Position numbers and translations under genes: made by a program. Below are positions 47,062 to 59,107 of a DNA stretch of 64,000 nucleotides, piece by piece (position 1 is the first letter of the stretch; the number at the start of each line of letters is the position of its first letter). The stretch covers positions 3,038,001-3,102,000 of the forward strand of contig NZ_JALN02000001.1 in assembly GCF_000559085.1 (NCBI RefSeq). Direction: 5' to 3'. Source of the DNA: Mycolicibacterium aromaticivorans JS19b1 = JCM 16368 (GTDB lineage Bacteria; Actinomycetota; Actinomycetes; Mycobacteriales; Mycobacteriaceae). The notes under the pieces are model-generated. The model saw nothing but the letters and a program-made list of their open reading frames with translations, had not been told where the DNA came from and searched no databases.

Positions 47062-48900
47062 ATGCGCATGAACAACGGTGTAGTGACCCACGCGCGTGCA
47101 GCGCGCGTGGATGCGGATGTGGTGAGCCGATTCGCCACCTGCTGCAAAGCGCTCGGCCTGCCGGTGTACGACCGGCGCCGCCCCGCCGACATGCCGGCGG
47201 CACACCGGGCGTTCACCGAACTCACCCGGGTCGCGCACGATCAGTGCGACGCGTGGACCGGGCTGGCGGCCGCCGGCGGGGCGGAGTCGCTCGAGGTGCT
47301 GGCCGCCGTCGTGCGCACCTGTGACACCGGCGGCGTGCTGCAGCGGTGCATCGAACTGCCTGCCGGTGCATTGGGGTTCGACTACGACACCGGGCTCTAC
47401 CTGCGATTCCGCGCCACCACCACAGACGACTTCCGGCTCGCCTATGCCGCCGCGTTGGCGACCGACGGTGCGTTCCATGCCGCCGACGAGATCATCGGCG
47501 AGATCCGAGCGCGCCGGCCGCAGTGGCACGAGGCGCGCTGGGTCGACGTGGCGCTGCGGTCCCGCGCGCAGCGCTGGTCGGACGTGGTGAAGCTGCTGAC
47601 CCCGGTGGTCAACGACACCGGACTCGACCCCCTCTTCGCGCACGCCGCGAAGGTGGCGCTCGGTGTTGCACTCGCCCGGCTCGGCATGTTCGCTCCGGCG
47701 TTGTCCTATCTAGAGGAGCCCGACGGCCCGGTCGCCGTCGCTGCGGTGGATGGCGCACTGGTCAGGGCGTTGGCACTGCGCGCCTACGGCGACGGGGACA
47801 CCGCCGCTGACGTCCTGCAGGACCTGTACGCCGCCAACCCGGACAACGAGCAGGTCGAGCACGCCCTGTCCGATCCGACGTTCGGCGTTGCCACCACCAC
47901 CGCGGCGCGCATCGAGGCCCGCACCGACCCGTGGGACGTCGAAACCGAGCCCACCGCAGACGATTTCATCGACCCGGAAGCCCGCGAGCGTAAGGCCGCA
48001 CTTCTCGAAGAGGCCGAACGCGAGCTCGGTGAGTTCATCGGCCTCGACGAGGTGAAGAACCAGGTGTCGCGGCTGAAAAGCTCGGTGGCGATGGCGCTGC
48101 GGCGCGAGGAGCGCGGGCTGGCCGTGGCTCAACGCACCCACCACCTGGTGTTCGCCGGCCCGCCCGGCACCGGCAAGACGACGATTGCACGCGTCGTCGC
48201 CAAGATCTACTGCGGTCTCGGACTGCTCAAACGGGAGAATGTCCGCGAGGTGCACCGCGCGGACATGATCGGTCAGCACATCGGCGAGACCGAAGCGAAG
48301 ACCAACGCCCTCATCGACAGTGCGCTGGACGGCGTGCTCTTTCTCGATGAGGCCTACGCCCTGGTTGCGACCGGCGCGAAGAACGACTTCGGTCTGGTTG
48401 CCATCGACACCCTGCTGGCGCGGATGGAGAACGACCGCGATCGCCTGGTGGTCATCATCGCCGGCTATCGCGCCGACCTCGATCGGTTCCTGGACACCAA
48501 CGAAGGTCTGCGGTCCCGATTCACCCGCAGCATCGTTTTCCCGTCCTACTCGGCAGCCGAGCTCGTCGAGATCGCCGTCGCGATGGCCGCCAACCGGGAC
48601 AGCGTGTTCGAGCCCGCCGCCCTGCATCATCTCGAGGAGTTGTTCGGCCGGCTGGCCGATTCGTCGACCCCCGACTCGACCGGCGTGGCGCGACGCAGCC
48701 TCGACATCGCCGGCAACGGGCGTTTCGTCCGCAATGTGGTCGAACGGTCCGAGGAAGAAAGAGAATTCAGGTTGGATCACACGGACCTGGCCGGGGCTGA
48801 CTTCACCGACGAGCAGCTGATGACGATCACCGCGTCCGATGTGCGCGCATCCGTCGTGCCGCTGCTGGGTGGCCTCGGCCTGACGGTGCCTGCCCAATGA
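47062..48900 (+). CDS. eccA3: ESX-3 AAA+ ATPase EccA3
   Basis: A 612-residue cytosolic protein. The N-terminal TPR-like half (VDADVVSRFATCCKALGLPV, DQCDAWTGLAAAG, ARLGMFAPALSYLEEPDGP) is followed by a CbxX-type AAA+ domain with Walker A GPPGTGKTT (Lys372) and Walker B LFLDEAYA (Asp429, Glu430). It matches M. tuberculosis EccA3 (631 residues) nearly throughout from residue 15. EccA is thought to act with EspG on PE/PPE and Esx substrates. The start is ATG 47062 or ATG 47068; neither has a clear ribosome-binding site. Its stop overlaps eccB3. Confidence 0.96.
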   Translation: MRMNNGVVTHARAARVDADVVSRFATCCKALGLPVYDRRRPADMPAAHRAFTELTRVAHDQCDAWTGLAAAGGAESLEVLAAVVRTCDTGGVLQRCIELPAGALGFDYDTGLYLRFRATTTDDFRLAYAAALATDGAFHAADEIIGEIRARRPQWHEARWVDVALRSRAQRWSDVVKLLTPVVNDTGLDPLFAHAAKVALGVALARLGMFAPALSYLEEPDGPVAVAAVDGALVRALALRAYGDGDTAADVLQDLYAANPDNEQVEHALSDPTFGVATTTAARIEARTDPWDVETEPTADDFIDPEARERKAALLEEAERELGEFIGLDEVKNQVSRLKSSVAMALRREERGLAVAQRTHHLVFAGPPGTGKTTIARVVAKIYCGLGLLKRENVREVHRADMIGQHIGETEAKTNALIDSALDGVLFLDEAYALVATGAKNDFGLVAIDTLLARMENDRDRLVVIIAGYRADLDRFLDTNEGLRSRFTRSIVFPSYSAAELVEIAVAMAANRDSVFEPAALHHLEELFGRLADSSTPDSTGVARRSLDIAGNGRFVRNVVERSEEEREFRLDHTDLAGADFTDEQLMTITASDVRASVVPLLGGLGLTVPAQ

Positions 48901-50423
48901 GCGATGATCGACGGTCCTTCTCGTCGCGTACACCGGCCAACGACAACGCCGAGCAGGTCACCTACCGGCGCGGATTCATCACTCGCCACCAGGTGACGGG
49001 ATGGCGATTCGTCATGCGCCGCATCGCATCCGGGCTTGCACTCCACGACACCCGGATGCTGGTCGACCCGTTGCGCAGTCAGTCGCGCGCGGTGTTGATG
49101 GGCGTCCTGCTGGTCGTGACCGCTGTGCTCGGCTGCTTCGTGTTCTCGGTGCTGCGTCCCGGCGGTGTACCCGGCAGCGACCCGGTACTGGCCGACCGTG
49201 CGACCGCCGCGCTGTACGTGCGCCTCGACGACCGGTTGCACCCGGTACTCAATCTGACGTCGGCGCGACTCGCCGTGGGGCGGCCGGTGGATCCCACCAC
49301 GGTCAGCAGCGAGCAGCTGGACAAGTTCGCCCGAGGCAGCCTGATCGGCATCCCGGGAGCACCGGAACGCATGGTGCAGAACACCTCTCGCGATGCAAAC
49401 TGGGCGGTCTGCGACGGCACGGCCGGATCGGACCAGACTGGCGTGACCGTGATCGCCGGCAAGCTGGAACGCGGCGGTGCCCGCGCGGACCAACTGGGCG
49501 ACGGTCGTGGCGTGCTGGTCGGCGGTGCCGACGGGACCTGGCTGCTCTGGGACGGCCGGCGCAGCGCCATCGACCTCGCCGACCGCGCCGTCACCGACGC
49601 GCTCGGATTGCCCGCCGCAACTCCCAGCCCACGGTCCATCGCACCGGGCTTGTTCAACGCGATACCGGAGGCCCCGGCGCTGCGGATACCGCAGATCCCC
49701 GAAGCCGGATCGCCCGCCGGCTATCCACTTCCCGTGACCACGCCGATCGGCGCGGTGGTGATCGCCTACCGCAACGACGGCACCCCGGTGAACTACGCGG
49801 TGCTGGCCGACGGACTTCAGCCGATCAGCCCGGTCTTGGCCGCGGCGCTGCGCAACGCCAATTCCTACGGGCTGGCGCAGCCGCCGCAACTCGGCGCCGA
49901 CGACATCGCCCGGCTGCCGGTGTCGTCGATGCTCGATGTGTCGGCATTTCCGTCCGCGCCGATCAAACTGGTCGACGCCGCGACCGCGCCGGTGACCTGC
50001 GCGCAGTGGACCAAGATCGACGGTGCCGCAACGAGTTCAATGAACCTGCTGTCCGGCTCGGTACTGCCGGTCGCCGCTGGGACGCAGTCAGTCAGCCTCG
50101 TCGGCGGCACCAATCCCGGCACGGCCGCCAGAGTCGCACTGCCGCCCGGGCGCGGCTACTTCGTTCAAACCGTCGGCCAGCAGCCGGCGTCACCCCCGGC
50201 GGGAGCACTCTTCTGGGTGTCCGACACCGGCGTCCGATACGGGATCGGCGGTGACCCCAAGACAGGTGAAAAGACCATCGCCGCGTTGGGTTTGTCCGAA
50301 CCGCCGCTGCCGATCCCGTGGTCGGTGCTGAGCCTGTTCGCCCCCGGCCCGGCCTTGTCCCAAGCCGACGCTCTCGTCGTGTACGACGCCGTCCGGCCCG
50401 TAGTCCAGCAGGAGAACCGATGA
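48897..50423 (+). CDS. eccB3: ESX-3 core component EccB3
   Basis: A 508-residue protein with a short cytosolic N-terminus (including [20 protein letters not shown], the EccB signature), one transmembrane helix ([21 protein letters not shown], about residues 64-84) and a large periplasmic domain with WAVCDGTAG and [10 protein letters not shown]. EccB is part of the inner-membrane translocation complex with EccC, EccD and EccE. ATG 48897 overlaps the eccA3 stop by 4 bp and its own stop overlaps eccC3. Confidence 0.95.
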   Translation: MSDDRRSFSSRTPANDNAEQVTYRRGFITRHQVTGWRFVMRRIASGLALHDTRMLVDPLRSQSRAVLMGVLLVVTAVLGCFVFSVLRPGGVPGSDPVLADRATAALYVRLDDRLHPVLNLTSARLAVGRPVDPTTVSSEQLDKFARGSLIGIPGAPERMVQNTSRDANWAVCDGTAGSDQTGVTVIAGKLERGGARADQLGDGRGVLVGGADGTWLLWDGRRSAIDLADRAVTDALGLPAATPSPRSIAPGLFNAIPEAPALRIPQIPEAGSPAGYPLPVTTPIGAVVIAYRNDGTPVNYAVLADGLQPISPVLAAALRNANSYGLAQPPQLGADDIARLPVSSMLDVSAFPSAPIKLVDAATAPVTCAQWTKIDGAATSSMNLLSGSVLPVAAGTQSVSLVGGTNPGTAARVALPPGRGYFVQTVGQQPASPPAGALFWVSDTGVRYGIGGDPKTGEKTIAALGLSEPPLPIPWSVLSLFAPGPALSQADALVVYDAVRPVVQQENR

Positions 50424-53400
50424 GCCGCCTGATCTTCGAGGCCGGCCGGCGGTTGCCGGTCCCCCCGACCACCAAGGGGGCGATCGTCATCGAGCCGCCG
50501 CCCGAACTGCCGCGGGTGGTGCCCGCTTCACTGCTGCGCCGCGCGCTGCCGTTCCTGATCGTGATCCTGATCGTCGGCATGATCGTCGCGATGGTGGCCA
50601 CCGGGATGAAACTCATCTCGCCGCAGACGCTGTTCTTCCCGTTCGTCTTGCTGCTCGCCGCCACCGCCCTGTACCGCGGAAGCGACAACAAGATGCGCAC
50701 CGAGGAGGTCGACGCCGAACGCGCCGACTACCTGCGCTACCTGTCGGTCATCCGGGACAACGTACGGGCCGAGGCTGCCGCGCAACGCGAGGCGCTGCTG
50801 TGGTCACACCCGGACCCCTCGGCGCTGACCGTCATCCCCGGATCGCGCAGGCAGTGGGAGCGTGACCCGCACGACAGCGATTTCCTGGTGCTGCGTGCCG
50901 GGCTGCACGACGCACCACTGGCCACCACGCTGCGAGTCAAGGACACCGCCGATGAGGTCGACCTGGAGCCGGTGTCACACAGCGCATTACGTGCCCTGCT
51001 CGACACACAGCGCACCGTTCACGACGCCCCTCGGGGAATAGACGTGACGACGGTGTCGCGGATCACCGTCCACGGCGATGCCGACGCGGTCAGGGCCGTG
51101 CTGCGCGCCTGGCTGGCTCAGGCCGTCACCTGGCATGATGCGGCGTCCCTCGGTATCGCGCTGGCCAGCCCCGACCTGGAAACACCCGACTGGAACTGGC
51201 TGAAGTGGCTGCCGCACAGCGATATTCCAGGCCAGCTCGACGGCTGCGGGCCGGCTCGATACCTGGCGGCGAACACCGACGACCTGATCGCGGCCATCGG
51301 GCCCGCACTCGCCGACCGCCCGCTGTTCGGTGGCGCCACCGACGAGCCGCTGCGTCACCTGCTGGTCGTTGTCGACGATCCGGACCACGCGGTGGAGGAC
51401 TCGGTACTTGCGACCGGCCTGGCCGGTGTCACGGTGATCTACACCGCCGCAGCAGCTTCTGGCCCGAGGCCGGGACAATACGCCGACCCGGAGCGGCCGA
51501 TACTGCGCGTTGCCGGCCGCGAGATCCAGCGTTGGGAGAGCGACGGCTGGCAGACCTACGTCGCCAGCGCCGACCGGCTGGCACCCGCCGACGCCGTGCA
51601 TCTGGCGCGCGGCCTGGCGCGGTGGGACTCCAACCCCACCCACGCGGGACTTCGGTCGCCGGCGACCAGGGGCGCGAGCTTCACCACACTGATGGGCATC
51701 CCGGATGCGTCGGCGCTCGACATCGCGGACGTCTGGGCGCCCCGCCTTCGCGACGAGGAGCTACGGGTCCCGATCGGGGTCACCGCGACCGGTGTGCCGC
51801 TGTACTTCGATCTCAAAGACGAAGCCGAAGGCGGTATGGGCCCGCACGGTCTGATGATCGGTATGACGGGCTCCGGCAAATCGCAGATGCTGATGTCGAT
51901 CCTGTTGTCACTGTTGACGACTCACTCGGCCGACCGGCTGATCGTGATCTACGTCGATTTCAAGGGTGAGGCCGGGGCGGACATCTTCCGCAACTTCCCG
52001 CAGGTGGTTGCCGTCATCTCCAACATGGCGGAGAAGAAGTCGCTGGCCGATCGGTTCGCCGACACGCTGCGCGGCGAGGTCGCCCGTCGGGAGAGCCTGC
52101 TGCGCGACGCCGGTCGTCGCGTGCAGGGCAGCGCGTTCGGTTCGGTCGCCGAGTACGAGGCAGCCCGCCCGGCCGCCGAGGCGGCAGGCATCGAACTCCC
52201 GCCGTTGCCAACGCTGTTCGTCGTCGCTGACGAATTCACCCTGATGCTCGCAGAGCACCCGGAATACGCCGAGCTGTTCGACTACGTCGCCCGCAAGGGG
52301 CGGTCGTTCCGGATCCATATCCTGTTCGCCTCACAGACGCTCGATATCGGTCGTATCCGAGATATCGACAAGAACACCTCCTACCGGATCGGTCTCAAGG
52401 TGGCCAGTCCCGCCGTCTCCCGGCAGGTCATCGGTGTCGAGGACGCCTACCACATCGAATCAGGCCGAGAACACAAGGGAGTCGGCTTTCTGGTGCCCTC
52501 GCCGGGCGCCGCACCGGTCAAGTTCCGCAGCACCTATGTCGACGGCATCTACGACCCCCCGCGCCCGGCCACGTCGTACGCGGTGCCGGCCGCGCCGGAT
52601 CCGGTGCCGTTCTCGGCCGGGCCGGCCGCGCTCGACGAGGACATCGTGGTGCTGGCCGAGCACGAGATCGAACCGGCCGCCGTACCCCGCAAGCTGATCA
52701 CCACCATCGGTGAGCAACTGGCGCAGTACGGTCCGAAAGCACCGGCGCTGTGGCTGCCCCCGCTGGACGAGAGCATCGCGCTCGACGAGGTGCTCGCGGG
52801 TGCGGCCCTCCCGGAGCGTCAGTGGCGCTGGCCGCTGGGCGAGATCGACCTGCCGTTCGAGATGCGCCGCGAACCACTGGTTTTCGACGCCACCTCGTCT
52901 GCGGGCAATGTGGTGATCCACGGTGGCGCCAAGTCCGGGAAGTCGACGGCGCTGCAGACCTTTGTGTTGTCGGCGGCGCGGCTGCACTCGCCACGCGACG
53001 TCACGTTCTACGTCCTGGATTACGGCGGCGGACGACTGCGCGGCCTGGAAGGCCTGGCCCACGTGGGCAGCGTGGCCTCGCCGCTGGAACCGGAGCGGAT
53101 CCGGCGCACGTTCGGCGAGCTGGAGCAGCTGCTGAGGTCGCGGCAACGCAATGCCGGACACCAGGGCGGCGGGTACTCCGACTCCTACGGTGAAGTGTTC
53201 CTGCTGATCGACAACCTGTACGCCTTCGGCCGTGACAACACCGACCAGTTCAACACCCGCAACCCGCTGCTGGCTGACGTCACCGAACTGGCGAATACCG
53301 GTTTGGCGCACGGCATTCACGTCGTCATCACCACCCCGAACTGGCTCGAGGTGCCGCTCGCGATGCGGGACGGCCTCGGGTTGCGCCTGGAACTGCGTCT

Positions 53401-54418
53401 TCCGGACCCGCGTGACAGCAACGTCCGGGTCACCGACAGCCTGCGCAGGCCCGCCGAGTCGGTGCCGCACGATCAGCCAGGCCGGGGAGTGACGATGGCG
53501 GGGGAGCACTTCTTGTTCGCCGAGCCCGATCTCGCACGGATACCGGCGATCAATGCCACGTATCCGGGACTGCACGCCCCGCCGGTGCGGCTGCTGCCCG
53601 CCGATCTGGAGCCCCAGGTGGTGGCCCCCCTTCATCGGGGTGGTGAGCGAGTGGTGCTGGGACAACGCGAGTTCGATCTCGGCGCGGTGGTCCACGATTT
53701 CGCCGAGCATCCGTTACTGATGGTGCTCGGTGACAGCAAGTCGGGTAAGACCACCCTGCTACGGCACCTCATCCGGACCGTCCGCGACAGCTCCCGTGCC
53801 GAGGACGTGGCGTTCACCGTGTTCGACCGTCGCCTGCACCTCGTCGACGAGCCGCTCTTCGCGGACAACGAGTACAGCGCGAACATCGACCGGGTGACGC
53901 CGGCCGTGATGGGTCTGTCGGCATTGATCGAACAGCGCCGGCCGCCCGCGGGCCTGACCGCCCGTGAGCTGTCGGCCTGGGACTACCGCACCCGCACTCG
54001 CTCGGCGCACACCCACTTCCTGATCATCGACGACGTCGACCAGATCCCGGACGGCCCGGCGATGAGCGGCCCGTACGCCGGGCACCGACCATGGACACCG
54101 CTGATCGGATTACTCTCCGCTGCGAGTGATCTCGGCCTGCGGGTGATCGTCACCGGCCGGGCAAGCGGTTCGGCGCACGCGCTGATGACCAACCCGCTGC
54201 TGCGCCGCATGAGCGATCTGCAGGCAGCAGTGCTGATGTTGTCGGGCAATCCTGCCGACGGTGCCAAGATCCGCGGGCATCGGTTCACCAGGCTCCCCGC
54301 CGGGCGGGCGATGTTGCTCGGTGACAGCGATGGCGTCGAGCATGTCCAACTGGTCAACCCGTTTGCCCTCGCGCACAGCGCATCTCATGCGCGCTACCCA
54401 GAGGAGAACCCGTCATGA
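50420..54418 (+). CDS. eccC3: ESX-3 FtsK/SpoIIIE ATPase EccC3
   Basis: A 1332-residue motor ATPase (about 1330 in M. tuberculosis). Two transmembrane helices lie near residues 38-85 ([19 protein letters not shown] and [15 protein letters not shown]). Three FtsK-type ATPase domains follow with Walker A GMTGSGKS (Lys487), GGAKSGKS (Lys841) and GDSKSGKT (Lys1110) and Walker B strands FVVADEF, FLLIDN and FLIIDDVD. It powers and selects substrates of ESX-3. ATG 50420 overlaps the eccB3 stop; the stop overlaps the PE gene start. Confidence 0.96.
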   Translation: MSRLIFEAGRRLPVPPTTKGAIVIEPPPELPRVVPASLLRRALPFLIVILIVGMIVAMVATGMKLISPQTLFFPFVLLLAATALYRGSDNKMRTEEVDAERADYLRYLSVIRDNVRAEAAAQREALLWSHPDPSALTVIPGSRRQWERDPHDSDFLVLRAGLHDAPLATTLRVKDTADEVDLEPVSHSALRALLDTQRTVHDAPRGIDVTTVSRITVHGDADAVRAVLRAWLAQAVTWHDAASLGIALASPDLETPDWNWLKWLPHSDIPGQLDGCGPARYLAANTDDLIAAIGPALADRPLFGGATDEPLRHLLVVVDDPDHAVEDSVLATGLAGVTVIYTAAAASGPRPGQYADPERPILRVAGREIQRWESDGWQTYVASADRLAPADAVHLARGLARWDSNPTHAGLRSPATRGASFTTLMGIPDASALDIADVWAPRLRDEELRVPIGVTATGVPLYFDLKDEAEGGMGPHGLMIGMTGSGKSQMLMSILLSLLTTHSADRLIVIYVDFKGEAGADIFRNFPQVVAVISNMAEKKSLADRFADTLRGEVARRESLLRDAGRRVQGSAFGSVAEYEAARPAAEAAGIELPPLPTLFVVADEFTLMLAEHPEYAELFDYVARKGRSFRIHILFASQTLDIGRIRDIDKNTSYRIGLKVASPAVSRQVIGVEDAYHIESGREHKGVGFLVPSPGAAPVKFRSTYVDGIYDPPRPATSYAVPAAPDPVPFSAGPAALDEDIVVLAEHEIEPAAVPRKLITTIGEQLAQYGPKAPALWLPPLDESIALDEVLAGAALPERQWRWPLGEIDLPFEMRREPLVFDATSSAGNVVIHGGAKSGKSTALQTFVLSAARLHSPRDVTFYVLDYGGGRLRGLEGLAHVGSVASPLEPERIRRTFGELEQLLRSRQRNAGHQGGGYSDSYGEVFLLIDNLYAFGRDNTDQFNTRNPLLADVTELANTGLAHGIHVVITTPNWLEVPLAMRDGLGLRLELRLPDPRDSNVRVTDSLRRPAESVPHDQPGRGVTMAGEHFLFAEPDLARIPAINATYPGLHAPPVRLLPADLEPQVVAPLHRGGERVVLGQREFDLGAVVHDFAEHPLLMVLGDSKSGKTTLLRHLIRTVRDSSRAEDVAFTVFDRRLHLVDEPLFADNEYSANIDRVTPAVMGLSALIEQRRPPAGLTARELSAWDYRTRTRSAHTHFLIIDDVDQIPDGPAMSGPYAGHRPWTPLIGLLSAASDLGLRVIVTGRASGSAHALMTNPLLRRMSDLQAAVLMLSGNPADGAKIRGHRFTRLPAGRAMLLGDSDGVEHVQLVNPFALAHSASHARYPEENPS

Positions 54419-54726
54419 CCCTGCGTGTCGTCCCAGAGGGCCTGGCTGCGGCCAGCGCCCAGGTAACGGCTCTCACGGCACGATTGGCCGCTGCGAACGC
54501 GGCTGCCGCACCGTTGATCACGGCCGTGCTGCCTCCCGGCTCGGATCCCGTCTCGTTGCAGACCGCGGCAGGCTTCAGCGCCCAGGGACTCGAGCACACC
54601 GCGACGGCCACCCAGGGTGCGACCGAACTCGGCCGATCCGGCGCCGCGGTGGGCGAGTCCGGCGCCGGTTACGCAGCCACCGATGCCGCCGCGGCGGGCT
54701 CCTACGTGATCGCACGGGGGGGCTGA
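54415..54726 (+). CDS. PE5: PE family protein PE5
   Basis: A 103-residue PE protein of pure PE-domain length: [20 protein letters not shown], a helical hairpin, and the C-terminal secretion signal YAATD (YxxxD) near residue 87. It forms a dimer with the adjacent PPE4 and is secreted by ESX-3; in M. tuberculosis PE5-PPE4 is needed for mycobactin-mediated iron use. It is translationally coupled on both sides (ATGA with eccC3, TGATG with PPE4). Confidence 0.93.
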   Translation: MTLRVVPEGLAAASAQVTALTARLAAANAAAAPLITAVLPPGSDPVSLQTAAGFSAQGLEHTATATQGATELGRSGAAVGESGAGYAATDAAAAGSYVIARGG

Positions 54727-56261
54727 TGACCGCGCCAATCTGGTTCGCGTCGCCGCCGGAGGTGCATTCGGCGCTGTTGAGTGCCGGCCCCGGCCCCGGT
54801 CAGCTGCTCGCCTCGGCCGCGGCGTGGGCGGCGTTGAGCGTCGAATACGCCAACACCGCAGCTGAACTCACCCAGATCCTCGCTGCAGTTCAAGCCGGAT
54901 CGTGGCAGGGTCCGAGCGCAGAACGGTATGTCGCGAGCCACGCGCCTTACTTTGCGTGGCTCGAGCAGAGCAGTGCTGACAGTGCCGGGGCGGCCGCCCA
55001 GCAGCAGACCGCTGCGGCCGCCTACACCGCGGCGCTGGCCGCGATGCCCACACTGCCCGAACTGGCGGCCAACCACACCGTCCACGGAGTGCTGATGGCC
55101 ACGAACTTCTTCGGCATCAACACAATCCCGATCGCCTTGAACGAGGCCGACTACGTCCGGATGTGGATCCAGGCGGCCACCACGATGAGTGTCTACCAAA
55201 CCGTCGCCGGCACCGCGCTGGCCGCAGCCCCCCGCAGCGTGCCCGCTCCGACGATCGTGCTGCCCGGCGCAGAAGCCGCATCATCGACGATGGCGCTCGC
55301 GACCGCAGCGCAGCCGCAGGCCGGTGAATCCGGTTCCGCGCTGACCAATTCCAACAGCATCCTGGATCTGCTGGAGGCCTACATCAAGTCACTCCCGGAC
55401 GGCGATCTGATCTGGGATTTTCTCACTCATCCGGTCCAGAGCCTTCAGCAGATCATCGTCGACTTCCTGACCAACCCGGTCCAGGCCTGGCAGACCTGGG
55501 GGCCGCTGCTGTCCGCACTGCTCTACCAGGCGATCTTCCAGCCGGTCGGATGGACCACGTGGGGGCTGGTGTTGAGCTCACCGCTGTGGGCCCCGATGCT
55601 CCTCGTCGCCGGCCTGCCCCTGCTGGGGTTGTTGACGCTGGTGCCGAATCCGGCCGCCCCTGACGTCGCACCCGAGCCGGCCCCGGCGCCGATCCAAGCG
55701 CGGCAACCCAACGTGTGGCCGATGTCGTCAGCGGCACCGACCGTGCCCGCCACCGCGCCCGCGGCACCAACCGCCACCGGTGCGGGGGCCCCCGCCCCGG
55801 CACCGGCGACACCCGCCCCAGCAGCGCAGGCAATGTTCTACGCGGTCGGCGGGGCGGACCCCGACGACGGCCCGGGCCCGTCATTGACCGAAGGCAGCGG
55901 CGCCAAGGCCCCGGTGTCCGAGGCGGCACCCGCCGCGGCAGCGCTGTCCACGGTGCAAGCCAAGGAGCGCGCGCAGCGGCGACGTGCCCAGCGACTCAAG
56001 GACCGCGGGCACCGGGACGAGTACATGGACCTCAACAGTGATACCGGTGTACCCGCCGAACCGGCTGCGCCGCCGAGCACGTCGTCCTCCGACCGGGGTG
56101 CGGGAACGCTCGGATTCACCGGCACCGCGACCAAAGCTCGCGATGTCACCGCCGCTGGGCTGACCGAGTTCGCCGGCGACACAACCGAACGCCCCATCAC
56201 GCCGATGCTTCCGGCCACCTGGGACAGCGATCCGTCCGACAGAGATCACCACCGAGAATGA
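54726..56261 (+). CDS. PPE4: PPE family protein PPE4
   Basis: A 511-residue PPE protein (513 in M. tuberculosis PPE4). The PPE domain shows [20 protein letters not shown], the [11 protein letters not shown]xG motif, and [21 protein letters not shown]. The C-terminal half has hydrophobic helices ([16 protein letters not shown]) and a long Pro/Ala-rich linker leading to an [20 protein letters not shown] motif. It pairs with PE5 and is recognised by EspG3. Confidence 0.94.
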   Translation: MTAPIWFASPPEVHSALLSAGPGPGQLLASAAAWAALSVEYANTAAELTQILAAVQAGSWQGPSAERYVASHAPYFAWLEQSSADSAGAAAQQQTAAAAYTAALAAMPTLPELAANHTVHGVLMATNFFGINTIPIALNEADYVRMWIQAATTMSVYQTVAGTALAAAPRSVPAPTIVLPGAEAASSTMALATAAQPQAGESGSALTNSNSILDLLEAYIKSLPDGDLIWDFLTHPVQSLQQIIVDFLTNPVQAWQTWGPLLSALLYQAIFQPVGWTTWGLVLSSPLWAPMLLVAGLPLLGLLTLVPNPAAPDVAPEPAPAPIQARQPNVWPMSSAAPTVPATAPAAPTATGAGAPAPAPATPAPAAQAMFYAVGGADPDDGPGPSLTEGSGAKAPVSEAAPAAAALSTVQAKERAQRRRAQRLKDRGHRDEYMDLNSDTGVPAEPAAPPSTSSSDRGAGTLGFTGTATKARDVTAAGLTEFAGDTTERPITPMLPATWDSDPSDRDHHRE

Positions 56262-56274
56262 TGGGAGAAATACC

Positions 56275-56568
56275 GTGAGCATGCTGGATGCGCACATACC
56301 GCAACTCGTGGCCGCCGAGGCTGCCTTCGGTGCCAAGACGGCGCTGATGCGCAGCACCATCGCACAGGCCGAACAAGCCGCGATGTCGTCGCAGGCATTC
56401 CATATGGGCGAGTCCTCGGCCGCCTTCCAAGCCGCGCATGCGCGGTTCGTCGAGTTCGCCGCGAAGGTCAACTCGCTGCTCGACATCGCGCAGGTGAACC
56501 TCGGCGAGGCCGGCGCGACTTATGTGGCTCAGGATGCCGCAGCGGCAACGACTTACGGAGGCTTCTGA
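56275..56568 (+). CDS. esxG: ESAT-6-like protein EsxG
   Basis: A 97-residue WXG100-superfamily protein, the same length as M. tuberculosis EsxG. It starts [18 protein letters not shown] and has [20 protein letters not shown], in which the WXG turn lacks Trp, as is usual for EsxG. The C-terminal secretion motif is YVAQD. It forms a zinc-binding heterodimer with EsxH. The start is GTG 56275 with ATGGGAGA upstream; the stop overlaps the esxH start. Confidence 0.95.
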   Translation: MSMLDAHIPQLVAAEAAFGAKTALMRSTIAQAEQAAMSSQAFHMGESSAAFQAAHARFVEFAAKVNSLLDIAQVNLGEAGATYVAQDAAAATTYGGF

Positions 56569-56855
56569 TGTCCCAGATCATGTACAACTACCCGGCCATG
56601 CTCGGGCATGCCGGTGACATGGCCGGCTATGCGGGCACGCTGCAGGCCGTCGGCGCCGATATCGCCACTGAACAGTCCGCCCTGCAAGGGGCCTGGCAAG
56701 GCGAGAGCGGGATGACCTACCAGGCATGGCAGGCACAGTGGAACCTCGCCATGGAGGAACTGGTGCGCGCGTACCGGGCGATGGCGGGCACCCACGAGAC
56801 CAACACTCTGTCGATGCATGCGCGCGATCAAGCCGAAGGCGCCAAGTGGGGCTGA
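56568..56855 (+). CDS. esxH: ESAT-6-like protein EsxH (TB10.4)
   Basis: A 95-residue WXG100 protein: [20 protein letters not shown], then the WXG turn in [31 protein letters not shown] and a C-terminal AKWG. The conserved His residues (LGHAG, THETN) fit the EsxG-EsxH zinc site. The heterodimer is the main ESX-3 substrate. The TGATG overlap couples it to esxG. It ends one residue short of the M. tuberculosis protein. Confidence 0.95.
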   Translation: MSQIMYNYPAMLGHAGDMAGYAGTLQAVGADIATEQSALQGAWQGESGMTYQAWQAQWNLAMEELVRAYRAMAGTHETNTLSMHARDQAEGAKWG

Positions 56856-56858
56856 GAC

Positions 56859-57698
56859 GTGGCCGCACCTAACGCGGTCGAGCTGACCGCTGACGCCGCG
56901 TGGTGTGTCGCCGAAAGTATTGGTGCAGGCTCATTTCCGTGGGTGTTGGCGATCACGCCCGCGGTGGCCGACCAGCGTGAGGCCCCGGCGATCCTGGCCC
57001 GGTTACGAGCCGAGCTGACTCGCGCACGCGTGATGTCCGAGGACGGGACGGTGGCACCTGCGGTAGCCCGCTGGACACGCACGGTCTGCGCGCCGGACCG
57101 GTGGCTCGAGCTTCGCTACGTTCGGGGTACCGGCGCGGAGATGTTGCGCGGCCTGGTGGCCCGTCGCGGAGACCACACGGTGGTGGCGCTGCGCAGTGGT
57201 GAGCTCGTCACTCTCACCGAGCTCGACATCAGTGATCCATTTGCGCTTGCCCTGGCCGTTGCTGCCGGGCTGGCCGGTCGCCCACCGGCGCGATTCGCGG
57301 AGTTCACCCTGCCGACCAGGGCCGGGCTCCGAGCCGACGAAAAGCTGCGTGCCGGAGCCGATCTCGACCGGGTCCTTGAACACCTGGGTATTCCCCGCTC
57401 GGCGGTCCCGGTGGTGCGATCGGTGTTCACCGGAGCGCGCAGTTACGTCGAGATCCGCGCCGGCTCCGCCCACGACGGTGTGTACCGTCTCAGCGAGGTC
57501 GGCGTGGGCATCGTCGACAGCGACGCCGGCCGCGTGCTGGTGAACCCGGAACGCGCAGCCGACGGGGAGTGGCTGTCGACCTTCTCGCCGGGCACCCCGT
57601 TCGCGATCGCGCTGGCGCTCGACCGGCTCACCGACACGCTGGCGGATGGCCGCTGGTTCCCGTCCGCCACGCTGGCCCGCGACTTCACGAAGAATTGA
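56859..57698 (+). CDS. espG3: ESX-3 chaperone EspG3
   Basis: A 279-residue cytosolic protein of the EspG family: NAVELTADAAWCVAESIGAG at the start, FPWVLAIT, RWLELRYVRGTG, DGVYRLSEVGVGIVD and LVNPERAADGEWLSTFSPGT. EspG3 binds the tip of PE-PPE pairs from its own system and keeps them soluble for export. GTG 56859 is 3 bp after the esxH stop. Confidence 0.94.
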   Translation: MAAPNAVELTADAAWCVAESIGAGSFPWVLAITPAVADQREAPAILARLRAELTRARVMSEDGTVAPAVARWTRTVCAPDRWLELRYVRGTGAEMLRGLVARRGDHTVVALRSGELVTLTELDISDPFALALAVAAGLAGRPPARFAEFTLPTRAGLRADEKLRAGADLDRVLEHLGIPRSAVPVVRSVFTGARSYVEIRAGSAHDGVYRLSEVGVGIVDSDAGRVLVNPERAADGEWLSTFSPGTPFAIALALDRLTDTLADGRWFPSATLARDFTKN

Positions 57699-57715
57699 CA
57701 AGAGAGAGAACAACA

Positions 57716-59107
57716 ATGACCGAAACCCCGGTGCTGCCGATCGTGCGGGTCGCCGTTTTGGCGTATGGCCGGATCACCGACGTGGCGCTGCCAGCGGAGT
57801 TGCCGCTGCGCGAGATCCTGCCCGCCGTGAAGCGGCTGGTGCCGCCGGACTCCGACGACGAGACCGCCAGCCCCACCCCGCTGACCCTCGCCCCGATCGG
57901 CGGTCCGCCGTTCAGCGTCGACGCGAGCCTGGACACCGTCGGCGTGGTGGACGGTGATCTGCTTGCACTGCAGCCGGTTCCGGCCGGGCCGAGCGCGATC
58001 GGCGTGGTGGAAGACGTCGCCGACGCCGCCGTCATCTTCTCGGCCGCCCGCATCAGGCCGTGGGGACCGCACCGTCTGCAGGTGGGCGCGCGACTGGCCG
58101 CCGCGGTGTTCGTGGTGGCGCTGTCCGCGGTCGCGATCACCCACCGCGCCGCGACCGCCTCGGTGATCGGTCTGTACGCGGTCGCCGCGCTGGCGGTACT
58201 CACCGCGGTCGCCGGACTCGTGTTGCGGGCCAGGTCCGCCCGGCTCGCCACCCAGGTGTCGGCGGCGGCCCTGCTGCCCATCGCGTCGGCCTTCTGGCTG
58301 GCCGTGCCGGGACTATGGGGATACCCGCACGTGATGCTGGCCGCGGCCGGAGTTGCCGCGTGGTCGTTGATCGTATTGACCCAGACCGAGGACGGCGTCG
58401 GGTTGTTCACCGCCACAGCGGTTGTCGGCGTCGGAGCGTTGCTGGTCGCCGGCGCCGCGGCGTTGTGGCAACTGCCGGACCGGACCGTCGGCTGTGCCCT
58501 GATCCTGGTTGCCCTGCTGCTCACCGTGTGGGCCCCCGCGCTGGCGGCGATGTGGGCCCGGTTCCCGCTGCCGGTGATCCCGGCCCCCGGAGATCCGACG
58601 CCGTCGAGCCCCGCGGCCCGGCTGCTGGCCGATCTGCCGCGCCGGGTCCGGGTCGGCGAAGCGCACCAGACCGGTGTGATCGCGGGCAGCGTGATGCTCG
58701 CCAGCGCCGGGTCGCTGATTGTGGCCGGGCGCACCGAAGGGCCCGGGGTCTGGGGCTGGTATCTGGTGGCGGCCGCCGCAGCCGCGGCTGTGCTGCGCGC
58801 CAGGGTGTGGGACACCGCGGCGTGCAAGGGCTGGCTGCTCGCTCAACCGTTCCTGGTCACCACGGGGCTGCTGGTCGCCTTCGCCGTGGAGCACCGGTTC
58901 ATCGCCGCGCTGTGGGCGCTTGTGGTGCTCGGAGCGCTCACAGCGGTGTGGGTCATCGTGGCCGTCACTCCGGATACGGCGTCCGCGGAGCGCTATTCGC
59001 TTCCGGTGCGGCGGCTGGTGGGGTTCGTCGCCGCCGGCGTCGACGCATCGCTGATCCCGGTGATGGCCTACCTCGTGGGCGTCTTCACATGGGTCCTCGA
59101 TCGATGA
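57716..59107 (+). CDS. eccD3: ESX-3 membrane component EccD3
   Basis: A 463-residue protein with an N-terminal ubiquitin-like domain (about 1-95: VLPIVRVAVLAYGRITDVAL, LPLREILPAVKRLV) followed by about 11 transmembrane helices from residue 120 on. It forms the bulk of the ESX membrane pore complex. ATG 57716 follows AGAGAGAGAAC after a 17-bp gap from espG3, the longest gap between core genes. Its stop overlaps the mycP3 start. Confidence 0.94.
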   Translation: MTETPVLPIVRVAVLAYGRITDVALPAELPLREILPAVKRLVPPDSDDETASPTPLTLAPIGGPPFSVDASLDTVGVVDGDLLALQPVPAGPSAIGVVEDVADAAVIFSAARIRPWGPHRLQVGARLAAAVFVVALSAVAITHRAATASVIGLYAVAALAVLTAVAGLVLRARSARLATQVSAAALLPIASAFWLAVPGLWGYPHVMLAAAGVAAWSLIVLTQTEDGVGLFTATAVVGVGALLVAGAAALWQLPDRTVGCALILVALLLTVWAPALAAMWARFPLPVIPAPGDPTPSSPAARLLADLPRRVRVGEAHQTGVIAGSVMLASAGSLIVAGRTEGPGVWGWYLVAAAAAAAVLRARVWDTAACKGWLLAQPFLVTTGLLVAFAVEHRFIAALWALVVLGALTAVWVIVAVTPDTASAERYSLPVRRLVGFVAAGVDASLIPVMAYLVGVFTWVLDR